In this document: piece after piece, positions 16,990-23,599 of the stretch
Position numbering within the stretch: the stretch's first letter is position 1
Layout: each line of letters opens with the position of its first letter
From: a virus
Length of the DNA: 35,057 nt
IMG/VR virus record: IMGVR_UViG_3300045738_001277
Coordinates: 1 to 35,057 of that record
Reading direction: 5' to 3' (one strand)
The notes under the pieces: generated by a model
Database searches by the model: none
Seen by the model: only the letters and a program-made list of their open reading frames with translations
Told to the model about the DNA's origin: nothing
Made by a program: the position numbers and the translations under genes

Positions 16990-17850
16990 CTACCGTCCTC
17001 CATAGTTATAGGTAGAGCCCAGCGCGCTATACCCTGCACTCAGATTCAACGACACCTTCTTTGTGCGTGCAAACTGTTCCCACTCTTGCTTCATTTGCGC
17101 AGCCTTTTGCTCATAATCGTTGGCTTTGTTTTTATCGTCAATCTGCATGCCGCCGGCGCTGTATTGAAGACGATTACGCCTGTAGTGCTCAGCAGCTATG
17201 GAGAATAAGTTTGCGCAAATTGCAATTAACCAGTGATACCGCCAAGGGAAGTTCTGCGATGAGTATGTTCGGTTTAATGGCGGTAGGATTTCATTCCAAA
17301 AGCGAACAGGCAGGGTAATAGCTGCTGCTATCTCACTCATGTCAAAATCCACTGTATCCAGTAATTCGTTCTCCTGTGAGAAGTCTCGGAGGAACAAACG
17401 TATCTCAGCCATCGAAGGAGGGCCTACGGAGTCGTTTAACGAGCCAAACAGCCCTTCGTCGACTACGATCCATAATGTATTAGAGAACAGCATGCGGTCA
17501 CTGGCGTCCAGGACGGCAAACTCGCCTATGTAAATACCAGGTATATTCTTAACGACGGCCGGTATTTCACATCGAATCTCACCGTCTGCTGCTGTTGTAA
17601 CCGTACAGTCTGCCTCAGGCACGCTTGCCGCGCTGGTGATTGTCACCGCATCTTTGAACTTAGCTTTAACAGTAGTCGATGAGTAATCAGCGTGGCTAAG
17701 ATCAACCGGATTTCCGTCATTATCGTGCAGCGTAACATCTGCAAAAGCATACTGTCCGGACTTCGTAGCGATAACACGCCGTTTAAGGGGGACAGCGCCG
17801 CCGCCGAAGTGGTCAACACCTCCCTGGTCTGCAATATCGTTAAGGGCCAT
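16990..17850 (-). CDS. Candidate head-tail connector with N-terminal Ig-like domain
   Basis: 286 residues in two parts. Residues 15-130 form a beta domain with the pattern ADVTLHDNDGNPVDLSHA, then IPGIYIGEFAVLDASDRMLF, similar to the N-terminal domain of baseplate BppU-type proteins. Residues 145-260 are helical (AEIRLFLRDFSQENELLDTV, then WLIAICANLFSIAAEHYRRN), the pattern of gp6-like head-tail connector adaptors that stack beneath the portal. The gene follows the glycosyltransferase by 19 bp and starts the neck block. ATG at 17850 has AAGGAGG upstream. The connector call is from helix pattern and order; the fusion of the two parts is unusual. Confidence 0.5.
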   Translation of the reverse strand: MALNDIADQGGVDHFGGGAVPLKRRVIATKSGQYAFADVTLHDNDGNPVDLSHADYSSTTVKAKFKDAVTITSAASVPEADCTVTTAADGEIRCEIPAVVKNIPGIYIGEFAVLDASDRMLFSNTLWIVVDEGLFGSLNDSVGPPSMAEIRLFLRDFSQENELLDTVDFDMSEIAAAITLPVRFWNEILPPLNRTYSSQNFPWRYHWLIAICANLFSIAAEHYRRNRLQYSAGGMQIDDKNKANDYEQKAAQMKQEWEQFARTKKVSLNLSAGYSALGSTYNYGGR

Positions 17851-17869
17851 CCGTGGTCCTCCTTAGGTA

Positions 17870-19231
17870 TTATCGAAGAAGCGGCGATCCCGCAATTCTT
17901 CGTTTGTCCTTAATAGCTATTAAATCTGTATTTGAATACAACATGTTTGAACTAGCATGCAATGCATCGGGGTGCTCATCCCAACGGCGAGCTGTGTGAA
18001 AACATGCAGTGTAGTCCTTTTCTCCAACAGGGGCCGCTGTGTCTGCGTTCTCAAAAAGCAAAAAAGAGTTGATGTTCCAAAAACTTTTGTACGTAGGGAC
18101 CTGAAAAGCCGCGCGTCCATCTGTGCTAGGCGCAGACAAGGATAACCAACCCCCCGGTGCTAGCTTTTTCCACACTGTATTAATCCAAGAAAACACGTCT
18201 TCTCCCGCTATATGCTGAAGCACATCCTTTGCGCGTACCCAACCTATTGAATTATCGACCAGGTCCTTAACATCTAAATAATGTGACACCCCCTCCGCTT
18301 CGCCATTAGCAACAACTAAAACCGGTAACCCGCGCCTTCGACAATCTTCACTAACGATAGCATGTGTTCTTTGATGCGCTATCTCTCCTTCAATTTTTTG
18401 TATCTCCTTATTCATCGCTACAACACTTCTACTACCGCTCCACTGACGATAGAGATACAGGCATTTATCAATGTGATGAAACTCGACTCCAGCTAAATAT
18501 GTTCTGCTTATTAAATCAAAGTCATCACATACGCAGTATTTGGGGTCGTGCCCGCCAACTTTATTGTACGCTTCTTTACTCCATACCCGAATGTGGTTCG
18601 GGGTTGTAAATATTCTGTGTAAGGAATCTGCGGTTGGCGGGAACGCCCGGCTTGCTAAAAATTGTTTCCCGTTAAGAATTACAGGGTAGCTCTCCCACCC
18701 ATTTTTTTCTGGGTAAGTAATAGACGACCCATCTTCTCTGAAGGTCGCAAAATTTGAATACAAGAACCCAGCGCCAGTCTTTTTGTATGCCTTAACAACT
18801 TCAAAAAGCGCATCATTTGATAGTATATCATCGTGGTCGAGCTCAACATATAACTGACCACTGCACTGATAAGCGGCAAACTTTTTCAAACTACCGATAC
18901 TGACATTAGCACCGTCATCAATAGGGAAATACGCTACTTTTACACGGGGATCTTTACGAATTACCGCTGGTATGTCCGTGACCTTTGTTAACGCCCCGTT
19001 GGGAACAAGCACCCACTCCCAATTAGAATACACCTGGACACGAAGAGACTCGTAGCATTCTGCCAGGTACTTGATGTTATCCGTAGGCGTAAAAACACTC
19101 ACAAGCAAATCTTTCTTCTTGCTTGTAGGCGTTCTTTTCTTTACCGCCTTGGTTGGTTTCTTTGTCGCCTTCCTGGCTGGTTTCTTTGTCGCCTTCCTGG
19201 CTACCTTCTTCTTCTTCGGGGTAGCTGCCAC
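17870..19231 (-). CDS. Family 2 glycosyltransferase with histone-like tail and methyltransferase-like C-terminus
   Basis: 453 residues from a GTG at 19231 with AGGAG eight bases upstream. Residues 6-40 are Lys/Ala/Pro-rich, with an 8-residue repeat (KKPARKAT) like histone H1 tails. Residues 41-250 are a GT-A glycosyltransferase: LLVSVFTPTDN, then YVELDHDDILS with the DxD-type metal site at D132-D135, and later GGHDPKYCVCDDFDL. Residues about 325-440 resemble the second half of a SAM methyltransferase (VRAKDVLQHI, LAPGGWLSLSAPS), but no motif I precedes them. Substrate is unknown; it could glycosylate virion proteins, DNA or a host glycan. The gene sits alone between a terminator and the neck genes, which suggests an inserted cargo gene. 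Confidence 0.8.
   Translation of the reverse strand: MAATPKKKKVARKATKKPARKATKKPTKAVKKRTPTSKKKDLLVSVFTPTDNIKYLAECYESLRVQVYSNWEWVLVPNGALTKVTDIPAVIRKDPRVKVAYFPIDDGANVSIGSLKKFAAYQCSGQLYVELDHDDILSNDALFEVVKAYKKTGAGFLYSNFATFREDGSSITYPEKNGWESYPVILNGKQFLASRAFPPTADSLHRIFTTPNHIRVWSKEAYNKVGGHDPKYCVCDDFDLISRTYLAGVEFHHIDKCLYLYRQWSGSRSVVAMNKEIQKIEGEIAHQRTHAIVSEDCRRRGLPVLVVANGEAEGVSHYLDVKDLVDNSIGWVRAKDVLQHIAGEDVFSWINTVWKKLAPGGWLSLSAPSTDGRAAFQVPTYKSFWNINSFLLFENADTAAPVGEKDYTACFHTARRWDEHPDALHASSNMLYSNTDLIAIKDKRRIAGSPLLR
19155..19202 (-). repeat. Two exact 24-bp tandem repeats in the basic tail
   Basis: Two identical 24-bp units (19155-19178 and 19179-19202) encode the repeated KKPARKAT octapeptide of the glycosyltransferase tail. 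Exact identity at all codon positions points to a recent slippage duplication. Confidence 0.85.
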
Positions 19232-19244
19232 TCGCTTTGCTCCT

Positions 19245-19284
19245 AAATAAAAACAGGCTGGTACACATGTAGTATACCAGCCTG
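19245..19284 (-). terminator. Rho-independent terminator between head and neck genes
   Basis: On the minus strand a perfect 10-bp stem (CAGGCTGGTA / TACCAGCCTG, 19254-19263 with 19275-19284) with an 11-base loop is followed directly by TTTTTATTT. It lies 34 bp after the 111-residue gene and ends about 14 bp before the GTG of the glycosyltransferase gene. It is the best terminator in the window. Confidence 0.85.
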
Positions 19285-19317
19285 CTTAGAAATTCAAGTA
19301 TTATCAAGCACCGCTAA

Positions 19318-19653
19318 TTAAGCATGCCCGGCGACAGTGTCATACTCACCCCAATCAGGATGCGCAACGCCAAACAAATCATTGTCGGGTACGACGTGCC
19401 GGACATTCTTAGTGGTATCATCCAGATGGACCGGCAACGGATCAGTAATGATCACGAGCTGGTCAGTATCGAGCGCATTGTTCAAAGCCTTCTCTTTACG
19501 AGCATTGCCCGCAACAAGTGACTTCAAATCACCGACGAACGAATAGTATTCGTCATCGGTCAATGAAACGCCATGTGGCCCTAAGAAACCAAAAAACAAT
19601 TCACCGCCTGAGGTGTTTCGAACCTTAGTACGAATTGATGCAAGATCTGCCAT
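19318..19653 (-). CDS. Small unrecognised head-region protein
   Basis: 111 residues, no family recognised. It has a short beta-rich start (SGGELFFGFLGPHGVSLTDD) followed by a helix and a strand (DQLVIITDPLPVHLDD) and an acidic C-terminus. ATG at 19653 has CGGAGGT upstream, a strong site close to the shared leader of the abundant virion genes, so it may be made in high amounts. It is the last gene before the strong terminator and lies 16 bp after the 133-residue gene. A head accessory or head-completion role is possible from position. Confidence 0.55.
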   Translation of the reverse strand: MADLASIRTKVRNTSGGELFFGFLGPHGVSLTDDEYYSFVGDLKSLVAGNARKEKALNNALDTDQLVIITDPLPVHLDDTTKNVRHVVPDNDLFGVAHPDWGEYDTVAGHA

Positions 19654-19669
19654 AGTATATTACCTCCGA

Positions 19670-20071
19670 TTACTGTTGCTGGATCTGGTCAACCAATATG
19701 TTGGCCGCGACAGCATCCTGATATGTTAACGACGCTTCCTTCAAAAGAGGATCGCTTGCCATTTCATAAATGGCGCTCTGCAGAGAAGAATTTGACTGTA
19801 CATTTTCTCCATAAACAGCACGATCCAGCTCGTGTCCGGCTGCGTCTAAAAATTCATTCCGTTGCCCCGCAGACTTGGTTTGTTCCTGCCCCTGCGCAAC
19901 TCTCAGCTTATCGCTCAAGTCCAACAGTTGCTGAGCTTCTTGCTCATTTTGCGGAACAACACCGTAGTCTTCGGCCAGCTTATTAAAGAAGACCGGCGCA
20001 TGAACATTCTCGAACAGGACATTATGGGCCTGCTCGGGTGTCAAATCCGGTACTTGCTGACTTTGCGACAT
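19670..20071 (-). CDS. Small helical head-region protein
   Basis: 133 residues, almost entirely helical and rich in Gln, Glu and Ala (LTPEQAHNVLFENVHAPVFF, then EQEAQQLLDLSDKLRVAQGQ). No family recognised. It follows the major capsid gene after a hairpin. ATG at 20071 has GGGAG upstream. Candidates are a head-completion or connector accessory protein, by position only. Confidence 0.55.
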   Translation of the reverse strand: MSQSQQVPDLTPEQAHNVLFENVHAPVFFNKLAEDYGVVPQNEQEAQQLLDLSDKLRVAQGQEQTKSAGQRNEFLDAAGHELDRAVYGENVQSNSSLQSAIYEMASDPLLKEASLTYQDAVAANILVDQIQQQ

Positions 20072-20110
20072 AGTGAGTATCTCCCAAATTTGTAACGCAT
20101 AACAGGATTA

Positions 20111-20136
20111 AGCGGAGCCCGTGATCGGGCCCCGCT
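20111..20136 (-). terminator. Hairpin after major capsid gene
   Basis: An 11-bp GC-rich stem with one G-T pair (AGCGGGGCCCG / CGGGCTCCGCT) and a 4-base loop lies 14 bp after the capsid stop. It is followed by TTAATCC, not a T run, so it is a weak terminator or an mRNA 3' stabiliser for the capsid message. Confidence 0.55.
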
Positions 20137-20149
20137 CGCTCTCTGTTTC

Positions 20150-21082
20150 TTACGTGAAGTTAGCGCGAGCAAGCCCACTGGTATGACCAATGGTTCCGCC
20201 AGCAGTTTCATAGGCGAAGAACTCAAGCATGTAAGCTTCCCGCTTGATGTACATAGTTGTATCTTCAAGCAGATAGTTCTTACCAATGAACTTGGGATCC
20301 GCGAACTGATAAATGGTGTCGTCAGCAACAAAACCGGCTCCGCGCTTGATCGTGATGATCCAGCGACAGTTCAGCAGTTCAGCTTCCGACCAACCATTCT
20401 TCAGGGTGTCTTGACTGAAATCACCACCAGCCTCGTCACGACCCCACTTCATGATCTCTTTGATCGTCACGTTGTTGACCAGAATCGTGTTAACTTCCAG
20501 GTGACTGGGAGTTGACGGCATGATCTTCAACGATTCGACAACCGTGTCACGAGTGATACCACCAACAATATTCTTATGCTGGATAGTACCTGACGTGGGA
20601 GTCGTAGAACCTACGGTACCAATCGCCGTGTTGACAGCTGCGAGGAACTTGGAGTCCTCTTCAGCCAGCATGTCCTTGATAGCGTTGTCGCTAAGGACCT
20701 GCCGAATGTCCATGACGTAGGTACGCAGTTCATCAACATCCTTGGTGAAGCGCGGGGTCACGATACGATCGAACATAACCCGGTAGCGCGGTCCGCGGAT
20801 GTACAAGTTAATCGGCAAGGTTGCAAACGGGATCGAGATGGCCGCAGGGCTATCAGGTTCCTTGTCCACAATCTTGACCGGCTTGTCGGTGTCAACCTGG
20901 CGATCCAGTTCGTCGTTGCTAATCTGCAGCGGCGGAAGGATGCGTCGGTAGAACCCGTCTTCCCGCATCTTCGTACGAGTAAAATCATTCACCGCGTCGA
21001 TCGCGGTTTTCTCCATTCCTGGAGTCGAGAGCTGCTCAAACAGAGTCTCGTTGAGCAGTTGAGCTTCTGACTTATTAGTCAT
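20150..21082 (-). CDS. Major capsid protein (HK97 fold)
   Basis: 310 residues. The sequence has the features of an HK97-type capsid protein of large myoviruses: an N-terminal arm, a long spine-helix region (DELRTYVMDIRQVLSDNAIK), a domain with LEVNTILVNNVTIKEIMKWG, and closing strands (MYIKREAYMLEFFAYE). Its place after protease, scaffold-like and decoration-like genes is the usual head order. Residues 23-27 (MEKTA) match a motif recurring in nearby proteins and could be where the N-terminal arm is trimmed; this is inference. ATG at 21082 has the CACGGAGG leader, nearly identical to that of the decoration gene, consistent with very high expression. Confidence 0.88.
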   Translation of the reverse strand: MTNKSEAQLLNETLFEQLSTPGMEKTAIDAVNDFTRTKMREDGFYRRILPPLQISNDELDRQVDTDKPVKIVDKEPDSPAAISIPFATLPINLYIRGPRYRVMFDRIVTPRFTKDVDELRTYVMDIRQVLSDNAIKDMLAEEDSKFLAAVNTAIGTVGSTTPTSGTIQHKNIVGGITRDTVVESLKIMPSTPSHLEVNTILVNNVTIKEIMKWGRDEAGGDFSQDTLKNGWSEAELLNCRWIITIKRGAGFVADDTIYQFADPKFIGKNYLLEDTTMYIKREAYMLEFFAYETAGGTIGHTSGLARANFT

Positions 21083-21101
21083 GGTTTATTAACCTCCGTG
21101 T
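21083..21101 (-). promoter_or_regulatory. Shared strong translation leader, capsid gene
   Basis: The ribosome-binding leader of the capsid gene (ACACGGAGG followed by TTAATAAACC) is identical over the whole stretch to the start codon with the leader of the decoration gene at 21716-21734. The core CACGGAGG also precedes the sheath, tube and 133-residue head gene (22174-22195). Confidence 0.8.
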
Positions 21102-21139
21102 TCAATTTCATTTTAAAAGTAACATGCTCAACAGGGAGT

Positions 21140-21715
21140 TTAGCTTTGTCCCGGAAGATACACAGGCCAGAATCGCAGCACGCTAACACCGTGCGAGTTC
21201 TCATTCGTACCAGTAGAAACAACACCGCAAACCGCCTGGTCAGTACCACCAGCGCTTGCTGAATCAAGTTCCCACGGCACTGACAGAGCCGTACCAGCAT
21301 CATCCTCGTTATTGAGGAACCCACCAATAGTCGCACTAGCGTTAGATACCGCAGCGCCAAGCAAATTGCCAGGAACATAAGTCTGGGTGATGAACTCAGA
21401 CGATTCCAGTTCATACGCGCCAGTAGCAACCAAACCGGACATTGCACCTGTAGGAGCAACCGCGGTCCAGTAATCACCGCCAGGGTTAGCGACATCGGCA
21501 TCGTCACTGCTATTCAGCAGGAAGATTGCCATACCAGTATTGCTGACGCCCGATTCATATTCGCCGTCACTATTAAGATGAACAACACGACCCTGTTCGT
21601 ACGGGTCAACGGTCACGTTAGCAGAAAGTTTAGCTGAATGATCAAGCGCTGCTTCGTGGAACCAACCCTTGCATGCATCCAACGTGTGATCAAACATTTG
21701 ACTAGGATTAGCCAT
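21140..21715 (-). CDS. Capsid decoration (cement) protein candidate
   Basis: 191 residues, beta-rich. The pattern (LSANVTVDPYEQGRVVHLN, then GMAIFLLNSSDDADV, then GLVATGAYELESSEFITQTY, then PGNLLGAAV) matches small head-stabilising proteins encoded between scaffold and capsid genes in many phages, which bind the outside of the shell after expansion. ATG at 21715 has the same leader as the capsid gene, suggesting near-equal amounts of the two proteins, as expected for a decoration protein. Family membership is judged from pattern and place. Confidence 0.65.
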   Translation of the reverse strand: MANPSQMFDHTLDACKGWFHEAALDHSAKLSANVTVDPYEQGRVVHLNSDGEYESGVSNTGMAIFLLNSSDDADVANPGGDYWTAVAPTGAMSGLVATGAYELESSEFITQTYVPGNLLGAAVSNASATIGGFLNNEDDAGTALSVPWELDSASAGGTDQAVCGVVSTGTNENSHGVSVLRFWPVYLPGQS

Positions 21716-21734
21716 GGTTTATTAACCTCCGTGT
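21716..21734 (-). promoter_or_regulatory. Shared strong translation leader, decoration gene
   Basis: Same ACACGGAGG...TTAATAAACC leader as upstream of the capsid gene, unchanged up to the ATG, while the sequence further upstream differs. The GGTT/AACC ends can pair into a 4-bp hairpin. Confidence 0.8.
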
Positions 21735-21762
21735 TTCGGAATTTTAATTTCGTAATAAAGTA

Positions 21763-21779
21763 GCTACTACGTTAGTAGC
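21763..21779 (-). terminator. Small hairpin overlapping the stop of the 133-residue gene
   Basis: A 7-bp stem (GCTACTA / TAGTAGC) with a 3-base loop covers the stop codon at 21772-21774 and is followed by TACTTTATT. It is too AT-rich and short to be a strong terminator; it may mark an RNA processing or stabilising element ahead of the decoration gene. Confidence 0.35.
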
Positions 21780-22173
21780 CTAAAAGGGCCTCACGATATC
21801 GACGATCAGACTCTTTTTCGCTAGAAGTCGGAACGCCTGCAAACGGGCTAGTAAGACTGTTATATGATGCAGTCTTAACATTACCCGTTGGAGTACCCAA
21901 CTGGCCGGCTTCCGCACCTACGCGGTGTTCGGCAACTTTTTCAAGGATTTCTAGCGCCTTGACCGGATCCCGGAGCATATCAGCCGCTGCTGACTTTTCA
22001 TGCTCGTCAATTCGCTCATTGCGCGCCAGTGCGTCAACTACAGCAGGGATTAACTCAGCGTACTTCTGCTGCACAGCCTGCTTCTCAGCTAGAACTGTTT
22101 CTGCTTTATCAAGCGCAGCAGAAGACCAAGCAATCTGCTCGATGACCTTCTGTTGAAGAGTTTTATTGGACAT
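21772..22173 (-). CDS. Small helical protein of head module
   Basis: 133 residues starting at ATG 22173, which has GGAGG eight bases upstream within the shared CACGGAGG leader; an upstream TTG at 22182 lies within that leader and is unlikely. The protein is helical and rich in Ala, Glu and Lys (KVIEQIAWSSAALDKAETVL, then HEKSAAADMLRDPVKALEIL). Its place between scaffold-like and decoration genes and its strong leader suggest an abundant head protein, possibly an internal or scaffold partner. No family recognised. Confidence 0.6.
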   Translation of the reverse strand: MSNKTLQQKVIEQIAWSSAALDKAETVLAEKQAVQQKYAELIPAVVDALARNERIDEHEKSAAADMLRDPVKALEILEKVAEHRVGAEAGQLGTPTGNVKTASYNSLTSPFAGVPTSSEKESDRRYREALLGY

Positions 22174-22208
22174 AAGTGTCAACCTCCGTGGTCAGTGTAA
22201 ATACCTAC

Positions 22209-23552
22209 TTACCCAACAAGCTCAAGAACGTGAGCTTTCATTAGGTCTCGAATTTTTCTTTCGCGGCCATTCGTAGCTTCCTTAAATTGAAACTTGCCAG
22301 ACCGTTTAAACGACTTCAATGCTGAAGCCAACTTAGCGCCCTCTGCGCCGGCTGCCCCCAACTCATCACCCGGAACACCTGATTCCTGCAAAGCCATTGC
22401 TAGCTGTGCTAACAACTCTTCATCAGAAACAGGTTCTGGGCCAGATTCAACAAGTTGCTGAATAGCGTCTGCAATAGCAGCGTCATCGACTCCCTCGTCT
22501 CCACCGAGTTCTCCGCCAAGTCCTCCGCCGAGTTCTCCGCCGAGTCCTCCACCGAGTCCTCCACCGAGTTCTTCACCGAGTCCTCCACCGAGTTCTCCAC
22601 CGAGGTCTCCGCCGCCTTCACCGGCCATCTGAGCAAGCAGTGCAGCTTCGTCACCACCTTCTTCCATGCCGGATGCTTCGTCGCCAAATCCATCATGATC
22701 TTCACCTTCAGCTTCACCGCCAAAAGCAGGATCTTCAAGTGGATGCTCGGCCATCTTTTCAGCTTCGTGCGCCAACGTATGCAAATAACTTCCCACCAAA
22801 TCCGCATCGTATGATGCATCTTTGATAGTCTGTTCAATGGTGGCTGCCGATCTCTCTTCTTCGGACAGCTTTTCCATTCCAAGCACAGAAGCCAACTGAT
22901 ATCCCGCGTCAGCAGCTTGCTGTGCTACGGGGGCGGGAGCTACTGCGGCCTGCTTATAAGCAGAGGGCGCCACTTGCTGATAATACTGAGAGGCTTCAAC
23001 TAGCGGCGCCTGGGCTTTTTTTTGGATGTGTACCTCGCCAAAACCATAACCATTTGCGAAGTCAGCCAAAATATCGTTGCCTAGGTTTAGAGCAGCCGTT
23101 TTAGCTTGCCAGAAATTCGCACCTGTGCACGCTCTTTCCAATGAGCCAAACTTTTCACCATCTTTGGTGTCAGCAGGATGCGTTGTACCCGGATCATCTT
23201 TGTCACCCTTAAAGTCATTCTCGACCGAGGGGTCTTCTCCGGTGGCACTTTGCTGCGTACCCATATTGAGCTGCCGGTCATCTTGAGCCGGGCCCGCATC
23301 GCCTTCGCTAATATCATCTGGTGATTTACCGGGAATTTCGCCTTTAACATCAGCTGAATTCTCAGCAGACCGAGCTCCTTCCGAAGCATCAGAAGTACTG
23401 TCATCTACGTTAGCGGATGGGTGCGAAGACTTTCCCACATACCCGCCAGCTTCTGTATTAGAATGTGCAGCTGTTTTTTCAGCTGCAACTTCTTTCATAA
23501 AATCATTCAGTTGCTCAAAATATTGAGCTGTATGGACTGAAGAACTGGACAT
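22209..23552 (-). CDS. Acidic scaffold-like head protein with glycine repeat
   Basis: 447 residues. Residues 15-130 are acidic, Ser/Asp/Gly-rich and likely disordered. Residues about 150-270 are Ala/Gln-rich helix. Residues about 280-350 are acidic, with a run of GGEL/GGGL tetrapeptides encoded by a 12-bp tandem repeat. The C-terminus is basic and helical (KSFKRSGKFQFKEATNGRER, then a final helix). An acidic, low-complexity protein with a basic C-terminal helix placed between the protease and capsid genes is typical of scaffolds, where the C-terminus docks on the capsid protein. K-x-A motifs (EKTAAHS, AKTAALN, KKAQAP) may be protease sites. ATG at 23552 has AAGGAG upstream. Confidence 0.6.
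   Translation of the reverse strand: MSSSSVHTAQYFEQLNDFMKEVAAEKTAAHSNTEAGGYVGKSSHPSANVDDSTSDASEGARSAENSADVKGEIPGKSPDDISEGDAGPAQDDRQLNMGTQQSATGEDPSVENDFKGDKDDPGTTHPADTKDGEKFGSLERACTGANFWQAKTAALNLGNDILADFANGYGFGEVHIQKKAQAPLVEASQYYQQVAPSAYKQAAVAPAPVAQQAADAGYQLASVLGMEKLSEEERSAATIEQTIKDASYDADLVGSYLHTLAHEAEKMAEHPLEDPAFGGEAEGEDHDGFGDEASGMEEGGDEAALLAQMAGEGGGDLGGELGGGLGEELGGGLGGGLGGELGGGLGGELGGDEGVDDAAIADAIQQLVESGPEPVSDEELLAQLAMALQESGVPGDELGAAGAEGAKLASALKSFKRSGKFQFKEATNGRERKIRDLMKAHVLELVG
22504..22611 (-). repeat. 12-bp tandem repeat, nine units
   Basis: Nine consecutive 12-bp units, plus-strand consensus ccgagtyctccr, encode the GGEL/GGGL tetrapeptide run of the scaffold-like protein. Units differ by one to three bases. 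Copy number is likely to vary between relatives. Confidence 0.9.
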
Positions 23553-23599
23553 ATTTAGTCACTCCTTTGACGGCAAATTGCTTGTGCCCTGTGCTATAT

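Noticed and set aside
22174-22182. TTG start for the 133-residue head gene
   Set aside because: It overlaps the shared leader; ATG 22173 has GGAGG at proper spacing.
22504-22611. CRISPR-like array
   Set aside because: Units are 12 bp, contiguous with no spacers, and in frame within a coding region.
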